64,000 bases of DNA, taken from Dactylellina haptotyla (Eukaryota > Ascomycota > Orbiliomycetes > Orbiliales > Orbiliaceae). Position numbers and translations under genes: made by a program. A model generated the notes under the pieces. The model was not told the DNA's origin, did no database searches, and worked only from the letters and a program-made list of their open reading frames with translations. The DNA lies in assembly GCA_031310005.1 (NCBI GenBank), contig CM062382.1, positions 806,001-870,000 of the forward strand, written 5' to 3'. Shown here piece after piece: positions 13,138-26,110 of this stretch (within the stretch, counting starts at the first letter, position 1; each line of letters opens with the position of its first letter).

Positions 13138-13290
13138 CATTAAAAAACTGAAAACTGAGACGGCAGTCCCGTGGAAGGAGATGTTATCGAAAGCAATTAA
13201 GTCGCCGGAGGTAGTTTCGATAGCAGGGGTATATTGCTCATTAATAACACAGATGGACAGGCAAACAGCTAGAGAAGTACTTTCAGTCAA
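13069..13290 (-). pseudogene. Orphan terminal exon of an unrecognised gene
   Basis: An open stretch of about 73 codons on the minus strand ends DDWDQLYLEYASR and a stop. It begins just after an AAAG that could be an acceptor site, near 13277. No upstream exon is evident in the 1 kb before it. The end of the same frame (RFCD, MQD, WDQL, LEYASR) is recoverable at 25205-25270, but there with a one-base frame slip and an early stop. Differences between the copies spare the encoded residues, so this was probably once a real coding end. The product is unknown. Confidence 0.4.
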
Positions 13291-14315
13291 AGTCTAGTAC
13301 TATGAAACAGCCGTCTAATGTAGCAAATTCTATATAATAATAATAATTAGCAACAGCAATGCTACCGAAGCTAGGCTTAAGCGCCGTGTATTTAGTGATT
13401 AAGTGCAAGACCTCTTGGTAGTGCATTCTGGGGACGCTTTACCGGGAGGCAGTCTGGTCTAATGAGAAGAATAGGATATGAGAAAGTTATCATGCATTCG
13501 CATGATATGAGTGATGGAACGACAGATGGAACGTTAGAGGGTTGAAGCTTGAAGTGTCAAGCACATACCGATAGAGTAGCAAGCCATTAAGGACAGATCC
13601 TTGTGTTGTCTAGCGCCACCCATTGGAGCTTTTCGTAGAGCCTCATCTATCGTTCCATAGATATCCGAGCGAGAAGCGTATCGATGGCTTCAAATGTCGC
13701 GGGAAAAAATTTTAAATTTAAGCCGATTTTTAATTTCAATAATACAGAGGGGGCGTATATTAGATAGCTATCGATAGCTGGCAGCTCGGGTGCCGCGCAA
13801 CTGGCAGGAAATACAACTCTTGCTAATGTGACTTTACTATCTCAACATTGCCACTTCGTATCCAGGACTGCATTGCATCGCATGCTCAGATGATTCACGT
13901 TTGCATACTGCCGCAAAATCCGAGTCAAAAGTGAGCCACGTCACAGTTACAGTCTTGATAGGCTACCAAGGTTCGGCATCTTGAGTTCTAACATATTATT
14001 GGTTTGGTGACAGTAAAAGTTGTGATACATTTCATTCGAGTTTGCTTAGAACTGAAATTTGCAGTTTGGGTTGTACCATTACTTTTGAACGTAACCATGG
14101 CGAGTACCCGTTTAAAGTCACCTGTACAGTAGGAAAAGGATTGTTTCAATTTGTATACATTGCTCTTTCACCCCTCTTTCTCTCATCTTGTTTCCGCTGC
14201 GGTCCGTCCAACTCAGAAAGTCATAAATTCAACCTAAGCATTTAACCTCTTCTACTCACCCGATGTCGCATTTTATCTCGATTTCTAAACTACCTTCCTC
14301 GACTAAATTGCCAAG
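13291..14315. other. Upstream region of the kinase gene
   Basis: About 1 kb, A+T-rich, with no supported gene. A 67-codon plus-strand frame at 14042-14245 has no partner exon. Likely 5' flank and UTR of the gene starting at 14316. Confidence 0.45.
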
Positions 14316-17300
14316 ATGAGCCAACAAGAAAGTTATTCGGGATGTTCTTTTGACACCCTACACCGGGAGCTACGGGGTTTCCGTAGACGTAGCGTAAGCT
14401 ATAGAGAACTGGTTTCGAAGGATCCACATTGTCTTGCAACAGCGACTTGGTATCCTCAAACATGGAATAACGAAGATGGAAAGGAAGTTCTTTGTTATAT
14501 TCCGTTAGAGAAGCTCAAAGAGAGGCTCCGAAAAGAAAATTTTAGCGACATTCTTAATTGCGCTTGCAATAAGTGCAGTGTAAGGATAGAGGAGGCAAAG
14601 GATTTCGGCTATTCAGTGGATTATTTCTTGACAGGCGCCATTGAATACATAGAGGACTCTGTTCTAAACAGAGGCCTCTGCCGACTATTCGCCTTACTAA
14701 TAGAATGCCAAATCCCTACCTTTATCAAATTCTTCATTGATACTGATAGAAAATATTTCGCAGACACCTCGGGAAAGTATGAGCGTATAAAACTAGAAAA
14801 GATTAAATTCAAGAAGGACATACCTAATTCGACTGTATTCAAAACTGAGGAAATTTCTTATATATTAGAACGACAAGATGTCTATTTTGAAGAAACTATT
14901 CCATGGGATTCTGCTGCACCAGACATTAAAGTAATTCAACATGGATCTCGACTACCTATACTATTTGACGTCACTACACTGGACAGCGACCCATCTCGTG
15001 ATGGCGGATCTGAAAGCCAGGTCCTAGCTATTAATATCCTTCGCGATTCCAAATCGGCCCAGGATTTCCAAAGTCGGGAAACAGCCTTATTAGGAAGTGA
15101 TATTATGTTTGATTTGAATAAGGTACCATTTTAAGTTTTCCCGCTCGATATATGTTGCAGGGTACTCATTAGTTCGCAGAAGCACCCCTTTGTCATCAAA
15201 ATATTCAAGACGAATACAACTTTTCCAAGAGAAATGTCAAGGCTCAAGAATCTTCGCACATTCTACAGACGATATCGAAATTATATTTGCCCAGACCTCG
15301 CATCTTTCATTTATGCAAACAAATACTGCATAATATTCCCTCGCGCGATTGGATCTCTCGAACAACTCTATAGAGAGACAATGGGAACCCAAGGTTCGGC
15401 ATATAGCGGGCTGAAGATAAGCTCTATAACAATGTGGGAGCAACTTGGTAAAGTTGGGGAGGGAATCCGCTTCATTCACGAAAAATTAAACATGCATCAC
15501 ACAGACATAAAGCCCGGAAATATATTGATTTTTGAGGCATCAAATTTTCATGGAGGTCAAAGGGAGTCTGATATGGATGCAGATGGCGAATCCGCATATG
15601 CTCAAACAAATTTTTCTCTTACGGCATCTCACCCTTTACGACCTAAAATCGAGGATACGTTTGTCCTCCCCGTGGTATTCAGGATCTGTGATCTCGGTCA
15701 CAGTAATTTAGGGGCGGATAGCGGTGAGGGACCGATTGTAGACATGGGTGCAGAATCTCCAGTTATACTGGGTGACCCGGACTGGCGGCCCCCATTCTGG
15801 AGCGATTGGTTAAAAGTCCCGAAGAAAAAAGTGGACACACAAGCGCTGAAAGCATATGACTATTGGACTTATGGGGCTGTCTTGCTTGAAGGAGGGGTAT
15901 TTGATATGTGGCGGAAACTTAAATTGGGAGGCAGTGTAGCAGATTCTCGTGCCACTCGCACCGAACAAGGACCAGGCAGACCAAAGTTTTATGTTAATGA
16001 CAGAGAAAAGAACATCTTGAAACCTATAGTCATCCAGCACCTTGAAGCCCTGAAGAATTTCAGTTACGGACCGGCGTATGAACAACAAAATCCTGAGGAT
16101 TTACCCGAAAGCTTCTACCACGAGATTTCTGGACATATCGAGCAATTGCTAAGGATTGGTCCCGTTCCCAATCCCCACGAAGCAGATCTTACCATCGATA
16201 TGTCTGAGAGAAAGTTTGGTAGTACTGTATGTCTGAAAAATATTATTGAGTTCATCTTGGAAAAGGCAAGGCAAAGCAACGAAGCAAGCATTAATGCGCT
16301 TCAGAGTGGCGGAGAACTCGCTACGGAAAGTGAAATAGAGGGTCTTATAACGCCTCAACGGTCTAATACACAACTTAACCGGAATAGCGAAAACAAGTAT
16401 TTGTAGGTTCTAAATTGAACGCGCTCATTTTGACTGCATAATTAACCAATTATTTCGATTAGATCAGGGAAATGGGGCACAAGTTCGGAGGATATGCATT
16501 GTGGTGTTTCGATACATATTCCTAAAAACCAGACTTTCGAACGGAAAATGGCTTGGCGACGTACGCAAGGACCTATTGCAACAGAAGGTTGGGTTGATTC
16601 CCATGGTAAGTGAAGTACATATTTGTTCTGGGAATTTCAAACAGACTTTATCTAAATGATCCACATAGTTATTACTCTATCCGTACCTACCCAAGACTTC
16701 ACGGGTCCTTTCGAGGTTGAATCGAATCCCGATACGCCGGAGCAAGAATCCCACGACGTTACGTACTGGAAATTTTCGAATATAGAAGGTGAGATACTAG
16801 ATATAGCAGTTCTAGAAGAAAACAAAACCTAAAGTGGGTGGGGTGGCCCACATAGCTACTGTGAAACTGTCTAATTCATGACATAGACTCATCATTATTC
16901 TTCACCGCCTTGACGGGCGTTTACCCTTATGCCAAAACTGAGTAAGACAGTAACTCTTAAAGTTTCCGATTATAATATAGCACTGAGAGCTAACAAATAT
17001 TCAAAATAGACCCCTGACAGGTGTACTAGTCCAATTCGCAGTATCTATTCCAAAAACACCCGTTTTGAATGGCGAAGCAACTCTTTACTTTTGGACGAGT
17101 AGCCCTATTTGTGATGGTCAGATGGATGGAAAAAGCTGGCTTGTTATTTTGCCTGAAAAAAACAATCTAGGAACTGGATTCATTTTGAAGAGTGAGTGAT
17201 AATAGGAAATGGCTGTGATCGACGATTTTTGGCTTCTAGATATTAACTACGGTGCGTAGTCACCAGATCTATAGAGCTTTACACGAAAAAGACCACGGAA

Positions 17301-17604
17301 ATTCTCATAAATGGAAAACGCCAACCTGGTCGACGGGCGGGAGCTTTTCCGTTGCCTTTAAAGATAGATGCCCCATTTCAACCGGAAAAGTTCGAACCTA
17401 TGGGGGAGTGTATTGGTAATGTAATATTTAAATTTGCAAACAAAATGGGTAAGTCGTTAAGTCCGCAAGCAGGCCTCAATTGCCAGAAAGTGCCGTGTTT
17501 CTGAATTGAACCCTTTATTGAATACAGATGCGGTTTCGTTTCGTAGAAGCTTCAACAAACTACAAAGCTTGCAACCAAAGACCTTGTCTGCTTACCACTT
17601 ATGA
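14316..17604 (+). CDS. Atypical protein kinase with a novel C-terminal domain
   Basis: Eight exons (14316-15122, 15180-16402, 16463-16605, 16669-16788, 16887-16941, 17010-17191, 17275-17448, 17528-17604) join in frame to 926 residues. Residues about 1-269 are a fungal-type N-terminal region without a known domain. A kinase fold follows: a beta-3 lysine in FVIKIF (K276), the catalytic loop HHTDIKPGNIL (D378, N383; HTD instead of HRD, so non-RD), DLG at 440 in place of DFG, then GDPDWRPP and AYDYWTYGAVLLE. Exon 2 has its own stop at 16404 if read through, but a GTAGGT donor at 16403 opens a 60-base intron into six further exons in frame. These add about 250 residues, rich in beta-strand-like stretches, that I do not recognise. 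The same rare donor is required in the neighbouring CorA-like gene. A shorter 677-residue form is possible if this intron is retained. Confidence 0.7.
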
Positions 17605-17844
17605 TAGAGTTCTTCGCAACACAGCGTATTAATCCTCATATAGATAGATACTACTATGCAAACTTAATATTTCTAAAGTTCTCGTGTAGTAAGAGTAACA
17701 GGCACTGGGTTGTTCAAACTTCTTGCATGAAGGAGTGATACTAAATAGAAACTTAGTTTAAAAAAATGGGAGGGTGTTTCTGGATCTGGGCTCCAAGCTT
17801 CTATAGTGCCATGGTGTCATACGCGCCCTAAATCTGTTAGTTCC

Positions 17845-20215
17845 TTATACGTCCATTGTCCCAGAATATGGTGGTGCGCGCTGCCTTTCCTCCGTTCTGC
17901 AGAATGAAGCCCTACCGGCGTGCATAGATTTATATACCCATTTAGATAGCATGGCCCCGATTCGTGCTCTCCATAAGAACCAAGATGTGAAAATTAGCGA
18001 TGTAATGCCTAGGGTCATTACGAAATAAATCCACACATTCTTAGCAACAACAATCCTATCTGCTGTCCCATCATAGTTAAAAAAGTTTGTTCCAAAAATG
18101 CTCTTTTTGGGGGTGCGAACATGTTAGTGATCCAAGCTTTACAATGGAAGAAAAACCCCTCAAGAGACTGCTCACCGCTACAAAAGTTGCAGGGAAAAAT
18201 ATTGCAGTGATGAGCGTAATCAGCTTCATCATTTTGGTATCCTTTGCACCTTTCTCAGCAATTTGGCTCATATGCTGATTTTCCTCCATACTAGCAGCAG
18301 TAAGCTTCTGTAGATGCAGATTGATTGTGCGATTCGACTCCTCGTTTCGGAAATCTAGGATTTGGCGAACCTATAATCTTTTAGCTAGTTATATCTAAAT
18401 AAAAAGCGGGACCCAGTGGCTAGACCTACAAGCGTTGAGATATCTCGTATTCTGTCAAGAAGTGCCGCAATTCGAGACTGGGATACTTCCAAACTGAAAA
18501 TATGGTCCTCTATTCCGATTACTAGGCCTTTAAGCCTAGGGGAGAAGTCAACATCAATCCCAGAACTTGACCACATCGCAATTAATCTTTGGACAAAAGC
18601 TAAAATTTTGTGTGCAAGCTTTATGTCTATCTCGACGAGTTGCAGAAGGCGCCGAAGCTTGTCGGTCAGAAAATGCAACTCTCGAACGTCAGAGGTGTCT
18701 ACTTGAAGCGATCCTGGGATTGGCAATGCGATGGGCTGAGAATAAAACCCCCTGTCCGCCTATTCCAAAATTAATACTCTGAAGTTTTTTCTAATTTTCG
18801 AGTCTGAAAATTTAACTAACCAGCTCCTCTGCAAACCCTTCAAGGTAGGATATATAAGGCGACCAGTTTTCTCCATAGTAAGTTAAAATTGCTAAATGTA
18901 TTTCAACTTGGAGGGCAACGTCTTCAGGTTTGTCATTGTATTTCTTCAGCAAAGACCTTAGCCGGTCTTTCAACCCAGATGCAGCATGAATAAATATCCA
19001 ACTTGTTGTCCTTTCTTGAGGATTCCATTTCTGATACACTCCTGTCTGCCTTACCACGAAAGGGTCTCTAGGTAAACTACGATTATGTCTTGCAACATAT
19101 TTTACGTTATAGCCAATCTCTGTTAATATGCAATGTAAGTGAAACAGCTTTCCATAGACATGTTTTCAAGCCAAGGACTTACCATATCCGTGAAGTTCGC
19201 TCAAAAAGCTTAAATCTCTGTTTCTGAACGGGTCTAATTCTTGGATGCTGTCAAAATACAAGATATAACTCTCTTCCGTCGCGCTGGTTTTTTCTCCGAA
19301 AGTGAAAAGGATTGAGAAAAATTTCGGCCCCACCAAATAGTTGGCTAGAATTTTTCTTATCATGTCTGCCGAAACTCGGAGCCGAGCCCAAGAGTTTTTC
19401 GAATCAAAATAGCTTTCGCGGTTTTAGTAGGACAAGGACGTTGGCAAAAATTACTGTATTGGCACTTACTAGGCAATCGTCTGATGCGAGCCCCAATCGC
19501 TTATTTCCTCCAGGTGGCAGTTTAATTGACTCATGTTGGAGATAACTTCTTCCCTGAACTCCTCGTTACTAGAAGGTAGCTCTTTCATCTCCGGCGCTGC
19601 TTCTACGTTGACGATACGATTACGTCGCTTTTGATATAAAATCGGCAGCTGGGTAGCTTCATCTTCGCGAACGCAGAGATATTCATCCGCTGCTCTGTTA
19701 AACCGCTCGGAAATATAATTAATATCGATTTCTGAAATTTTTATTTCATGGTGAGAGCAATTGATGGGATAAAATTCCCTTTTCCCCAGAGCGGCTTGGG
19801 ATCCATATTCAATTTCACTGCGCATTTGTTTGGCTAGATTGAAGGCTTTGGATTCGCCAGCCTCAGGAAGTAGCGATGAGAATTGATTGAGGTTGAGAAA
19901 AATACTTTAGAGCTGTAACACGAATGGGGTGCAGCTTTTAAGAACTCCCCCCATCAGCCTAAAAAATAGATTTTGGCTGCTAACCCAGGGTTGTGGGTCA
20001 ACTGTGATTTATGCATGTGCATTGCATTGTATAGGTACATTTACATGGTGTAGGAGCTCGATACGTGTCTCGAGGCTGCGAAACGCAAAACTGAAGCGGA
20101 AAGAAGGCGGGTAAGGAAACGCAAGAATTGAGGATCCCGACCTGTGTAACTCCGAGGGAATTTCGTCAATAACTTGTGTCACCATTCTCACCCGATTGAT
20201 TTTTCGCTGCCTCAT
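17845..20215 (-). CDS. CorA-like membrane protein (fungal Mg2+ transporter-like family)
   Basis: Well supported exons are 19904-19470, 19412-19183, 19119-18821, 18759-18430, 18370-18176 and 18102-17845, all in phase. A first exon at 20215-20142 (MRQRKINRVR start) fits by phase but needs a GTCGGG donor and a 237-base intron, so the 5' end is uncertain; with it the protein has 606 residues. The middle carries the signature order of fungal CorA-like proteins: WARLRVSADMIRKIL, LFTFGEK, VVRQTGVYQKW, ELHFLTDKL and a helical ISTLVRQILDFRNEES. The end has two membrane helices, ITLITAIFFPATFVA and VWIYFVMTLGITSLIF. Between them, SIFGTNFFN stands where classical CorA has GMN, so Mg2+ transport is doubtful. 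Three acceptors are AAAG rather than YAG. It converges on the kinase gene, 240 bases away. Confidence 0.78.
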
Positions 20216-21407
20216 TTATTTTAAGTTTTTCACCCTTTGAATAGTTAGTTGGGTGTTCGACTCTTTTCCGCGACAGCAAAAGATGGCTTGGGGCCAATTC
20301 TTAAAGCAAGGGGTGGGTATGGCTAATACATTGCTTAGGCTACGTGGAATGTCAAGAATCCATTTATCTGCCCCACGCTCGATTGGAGCCTATATTGTGC
20401 AAATAGACCTATAAGCATGTTTCAGTGTATAAAGTGTGCAAGAATTCAGACTTGAGGTCAAGGTTGCGGTACCGTAATACTAATTTTTTTCCCAGGAAAC
20501 CATTCTTCCAAGAAGCCCCTAATGATACTTTCGCTCATAGCATATCGATCCGGAATGCTTTGCAGTACCATATTGGCAAGCGCCCAAGGCCCAGTGATAC
20601 AACCGGCGCTGAACTCTTTCCTCACGCCCTTTTTCTTATTCTGTGGACTTTTTAATAGCGGTAGATATAATATGATGTCGCAAGAGCCCAGATTTCCTTT
20701 TCCCAGAATCAAATTCCTGTAGCCGTGAGGGAATTCGATGAAGATTTATACATTCTGTCCGCCTCTGGATTAGCCTACCTTCCACAAGGTTGAGCTCGCG
20801 CTAAGGATCTCTGAATTAAAAACTTTTGCACATCTGCATATATGCCGCGAAGTCAGGAGGCCTAACTGATTTATGCCAAGTATCTAATCTGACAATGCAT
20901 GGCCATATGAGTATCCTCGGCTGGATAGCTGGCCACCCCCAGACCAAGCTCGCCACGTCGGTCAGCTGCCAAGATACTATTGTGGGTTAGCAAAAATCTT
21001 TGTGTTACAGTAGCCAACACAGAACAAGCTCAGTGTCGGTCCTTTCCTCCGGCTAAATAGTAAGTCTTGAGGTCCGCCTCGAATTCCTAGAGCTTAGGAC
21101 GCTGTTCTCAACTCCCCATTGGCCTTCACACAACACAGATCCGTGGGGACAGAAGGATTCAATCCAAGTACAGCCACAGGCAAGTGCAGCAGGGTAACTA
21201 GACCGGCTTTAAGATTCTTAAGTCTTGAAGGTTCCCCAACTCAAGACTTCGATGCTCCAAGGATCTTACCTGAACTCAATTAATTATATACTTGCTACGA
21301 GGACTCGGCAGACCTGGCAATGTCTATTCCAACCGCTCTCCATGCACGACCCACATTAATTGGCATATTACCTGAGCGACATTTGATTAAATCTTCAAAA
21401 CGTAGGG
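20216..21407. other. Divergent intergenic region inside the island
   Basis: Lies between the starts of the CorA-like gene (minus) and the permease (plus). No frame here has splice or domain support. It probably holds both promoters. Confidence 0.45.
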
Positions 21408-24400
21408 ATGGAAACGAGAGAACACGGGCGGACCGCCAATCCCGATTTCGACACCGAGTCAGATAGTGCGAGTATCGTGATGTTTGAACCATGCCCGCTC
21501 CGGGAATTGCAAGTTGGAGCTCTTGTGTTCAATAAAATGGTTGGAACAGCGATATTCTATACTCCGGCTCAAGTACTTATCCTGACGGGATCAAATTGGG
21601 CCGCAATGTCGATTTGGATATTTGGTGCAATGTACACTTATATAAGGTATGAGGTCCCGGGTATCTGCTGATCAATGTTCTATCATCACGAAAAGTGGCC
21701 AACCGTCTCTCCTGTAACATCAAAGCGCGTTTGTGTACCTCGAATATGCATCCAAGTGGCCATATATAGGTGGCGAGTTTCTCTATGTGAGTCTTGTGTT
21801 TTTGAAGCACGTGTTCAATAAATGTTGGATCATCTCGCGATCGGGATCAGTTAGCTAATCATCGTTCCGATTGCACTGTCGACGACTGCAACCTACAGAT
21901 TTTGAAGGTTCAACCACGCCCAAATTTACTTTTTTCGACAGCTTTCGCATATTTTTTCATTGTCCTCAGTCCTCCAGCCCCTAACTCCCTTCTCATCGCT
22001 GTAAATCTGTGGTCAAAGGGGAAAAGTGAGGAGGATGATAAGCCTTACTATTGGATAGTTGCCGGGATTGTGATTATCATTGTTTCAGTGATTCATGCAA
22101 TACCGGGTGACTGGGGAATTAGTATCGCATTCTGGTTAGCTGCTCTCAAGTTGGCGTTTTTCTTGGTGGTCCTGGCGATACTAGGACTATACAGTCTCTT
22201 GATCCACCCAAATAATTCGCATGTGAATATTTGTGACATGAAGCATACGTTAAGCTCCGAGGTTAGCACTAGTATCACCGGTACTAGTATTACAAGTTAT
22301 ATACTCGCTATCCTTCTCGTACTTCATACCTTCCAGGGTTGGCAAAACGCAAATTATGTAAGTGGAAGACCAGTTATCATATATCCTCGAATACCGGTTA
22401 AACCTAATGTTACGCAGATAACCTCTGAAATTTCCGGAGATTGCCAAAGCTCTCCACATCTTGCTACACATTTAGGAAGACAGAAAATATTAAAAACTAG
22501 TGTTCTCACTGCAATTACCCTGGTTGTGACCATCTACCTAATATTCAACACCTTTCTAGTATGTCATCATCAAACAGCTTGCCTGCAACCAGTTTTCGCT
22601 TGGCGACTTGGCTAACTTGGATTAAACCCGTAGCTCCTCCTACTTCCTTATGAAATAATTAAAAACCATTACGACTCCATATCGATACTGTATGGGTTAT
22701 ATAACAAAGTAAGGTGGCAACGACAGAGTCAAACACCAAACACCTGGCCGACCTAATTGGAGCTGATCATTTTGTTAATACTTGCTTCACTCCAAAGGTG
22801 TTTGAATCGATACCGGACGGCAGTAATAACCCACCAGAAGATTCTCAGAAGCGCTTGCCAGTCGCCATTTTTATAGCGATATCCGCACTCGGAAATATAT
22901 TCAGCACAATATATACCAACACAATAGGTAAGTTGCTGACTGTAGCATTCAGAAAGCCCGCCTGTATAGGTATTTATGTCGGTTGAATAACGGGGGTCTT
23001 TTATAATGGTAGTAAAAAAACAGATTGCCAACCACCAGTTAATCCCTTTCAGTTTCTATTTCGGAAACACTTCTCACCAGGGAAATTCTTCGCACCAGAA
23101 AAACATCACCCACTCCAGAGATTACCATACCAAGGAGGAAGGCTCCCCCATCGGAGGCAGTCTTCTCCTTGAAGTTGTAAGCTCAATCGCTGCCATTGTC
23201 GTCATTCCAATATACAACAACTCTTTTGAAGGCATAACATTTTTCGCTTTATTGTTCACCTATGGGCTCTCAATTGCAGGAAGTGTGTATATCACGATTA
23301 ACCAATTTGGTATTTGAACGTATTAACAATTGACTCCATGAATAGTTCTTCTGGGAATCTGCTTTTGTCGAAGAGATGAAAGAATCGATCAGAACAAGAT
23401 CGGTAGACCGAACCCTAGCATCCTCGGCAGTCATGAAACGACTAGTACCCTAGAGAATTGGGCTTTAGACGAGTTTCCGGTACGGTCGAGAGAAAGCATT
23501 TGGGAAGTACGAGTCCTTGCAAAGACAAAGGTTCGCTTCGCGATTGTCTCTATTTTCGTTGTCACAAACCTGATGGTAGTTTGCTTGCCTTGGTTGAGCG
23601 AGTCACTGGATAACTTCGATGGGTCTTCAAGCCGCATACCCATTTTCAGTCTGTTCAAATGTGCAGGTTTCACCTATTTCATTGGCGTCTTGGCCGCATT
23701 TTACATACTTCTCTTCGCTCGAGGTTTTTACTATCTTCGGCCTCGTGGACCTTTAGAGGCCAAAGACGTCGATGGGGAATATGGGTCAGAGGTTCGGCTA
23801 ATATACCCCCAAGAGCTGCTGAGCCCCGGTTCTGCTGTGGAAAACTTAAGGAAGCAGCTACGAGTAAAAATAATAGAAGCGGAAAACCCTATTGAAGCAG
23901 TGCCCTCGGATGAGATTGACAATAGCGATATTGATCCGGCGTATCCCAGTACGACTGGATATTATGTTTTGCCAAAACACAGGAGATGGATATTCCTCTT
24001 TGATGATGTAAGTTGTTCTCAAGCTTCTTTCTTCGAGCTGCAGCATACACACATATATATAAGTGTGCGCGCGTGTGTGCACTTCTATAGATATATACTG
24101 ACATAAATCCTTTTCATTTTAGCTGGGAGTGCAAGACTTTCTATGTGGGACAAGCAATGAAAGAATTTTAAAGGTCAAGAATCTTTTCCTCGGCCTCTTT
24201 CAACGAAGCACATTGGAGAATAGTAGCAAGCGTATCGAAAGATTGACGAAAAGAATAATAGCCAGGGGAGAAAGAGAATTGAACGCAAAGGCTCAAATTG
24301 AACTAGAAGAAAGAATATTTATTCTGGGACTTCAAAGGGACGGTAATGTTTTGAGAAGACCTGGTGGCTCATCTCGGATGTCTCGGCACGCTTCCAGTAC

Positions 24401-24410
24401 TGGCGGATAG
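21408..24410 (+). CDS. Amino-acid permease (APC superfamily, LAT/Mup1-like)
   Basis: Eight exons (21408-21646, 21726-21786, 21899-22357, 22418-22558, 22714-22927, 23013-23309, 23346-24007, 24123-24410) give 786 residues in frame. The first membrane helix has the APC-type motif MVGTAIFYTPAQVLILTG. The rest follows LAT/Mup1 permeases: FVYLEYASKWPYIGGEFLY, FSTAFAYFFIVLSPPAPNS, QGWQNANYITSEI, RLPVAIFIAISALGN, LIPFS, and the last helices near FAIVSIFVVTNLMVV and YFIGVLAAFYILLFARG. About 190 residues follow the last helix. This tail is charged and partly helical (SSKRIERLTKRI, NAKAQIELEERI), longer than usual, and may be regulatory or an arrestin-type docking tail. The substrate cannot be read from the sequence. 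The exon 2 acceptor is AAAG. Confidence 0.82.
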
Positions 24411-24880
24411 GGTGATCAAGCGAGAGTGTAAACATCTCCGTTTGAAGCCAAAGACACGACAGCAACTCGATTGTAAAAATGATGTTAAATTTTTGTTTAT
24501 ACATTTTGTTTCTCTTGTATGCATGCTTGATTTCGGGCTGGCAAATTTTGGAAAGAAGCCATTCTATTTTCCGAAACGCGATAGAAAGCCATAAAAAGGG
24601 TTATAAATTAGGCATTTTTGAAATATCCTAGATATCAGATGTGCTCAAGCTACCCAATCTACCTCAATCGAAGGATCTGAAGAAAAGTGACATTCTACTC
24701 GAAGATCGGGTATTCGTTTCCTTACAGCTAGTGAATTGTTAAAACCCTTCCAGAGTACAAAATCAAACAATAGAGTCGGAATTATTATTTATGATCAAAC
24801 ACCTGTTGATACCCAGGTAGAAAGTACACCAGGTGACTCGAACATTTTATAGCATTTAATTTGAATTTCTTTATTTAACG
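24411..24880. other. 3' flank of the permease gene
   Basis: A+T-rich sequence after the permease stop, up to the right-hand repeat. The last 80 bases may also belong to the repeat, matching faintly at about 12800-12880. No gene seen. Confidence 0.4.
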
Positions 24881-25275
24881 CTCAGGACTCCCTGTATCAT
24901 TAAACTACGTTTAAAGTTCTTACATATCATTACCAACTATCCCGATGAGTACCTGTATTCCGTGTTGACTGCACCTCATCAATTTCCATCTCTTCCATGT
25001 CTTTATCAGATCCTTTGCCTCCAAGCAATATCGAGAGATGCTAAAAGATGTTTAGATATATTAAAAGTTATTCCATTTATTCGGCCTGATACCTTTTTGG
25101 TGGTTCGAATTCGCGTATGAGATTGGGCGTGTTAATTTTTCGAGCTTTGGTCCATTCGCACTATTTTTATCATTGTTATCTGGTGTCCGTATTGGCATTT
25201 CTACCTATCTAGAAGCATATTCTAATCATAATTGATCCCAACCATCTTGCATTTCATATCACAGAATCTCTGGAT
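24881..25275. repeat. Right copy of the direct repeat flanking the 13-25 kb island
   Basis: Partner of 12884-13137, described there. On the minus strand it keeps the end of the coding stretch of the left copy in broken form: MQD, WDQL and LEYASR are all recoverable but not in one frame. Copies lie about 12 kb apart in the same orientation. Confidence 0.6.
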
Positions 25276-26110
25276 ATCTTTGAGTGAGAACTCTTAACAA
25301 GCCAGGCTATCGAGCCTTGTGGCTCAAGTAATAGTCCACGTATTCCCTGTTTTGTTTCGAACCCTACGATAGTGGTGACGGAACGGTTTAGAATACCATT
25401 TAGATCTCCTACCCTATTGAATATGTCTTCATGACTGAAGGCCTTTCCCTAGGAAGGGTAATTACTATTGATCATGTGCCAGTCGATATGATTGTGGCAT
25501 ATACTGAATAATTCCCATGGGATAACCATTTCGAACACAAAGTGTCATAGAACCTGATTGTTGTCAAATTCAGACATAGTTTGTAAGATATGGAGGTTTC
25601 TATATTCTGAGTTTTTACATGTGCATGTGCTTGACAGCTTCGATAGCTAGAGAACTCATTAAAGTAAGAATCATCAGAATGTTATCATATACTCATGGCC
25701 CTTGCTCTCGAAACCATGGCTTCTTCTTTATATTCAAGATGTCCATTATTAATTAAATTATAATTGTCCAGAGGTGACTGCGGAGCAAGTCACGATATTG
25801 GTTACCAATTATTATTAAGAAGCCGCTGATCCGGTGATATTAGATGGTAGTGAACCATATCTGACCTACCACGACGGATTGTAGTTCACTGGTGAAAAGT
25901 ATATATGACTGCGGAGAGACAGGTTCCGCAGGCCACCCATCGGATGCCCATCAACAGCAGCTACCTAGCCACGAGAAAATAGTAACCTGTTTCTGAGCAT
26001 ATATTTGAATTTCTCGTTATGGTTATTCGGTATGTTTGGAATGAAGACGATAAAATATTGGTTACTATTATTTATAATCTTAACATGGGTAGAAGCAAGT
26101 CCAGGCAGCA

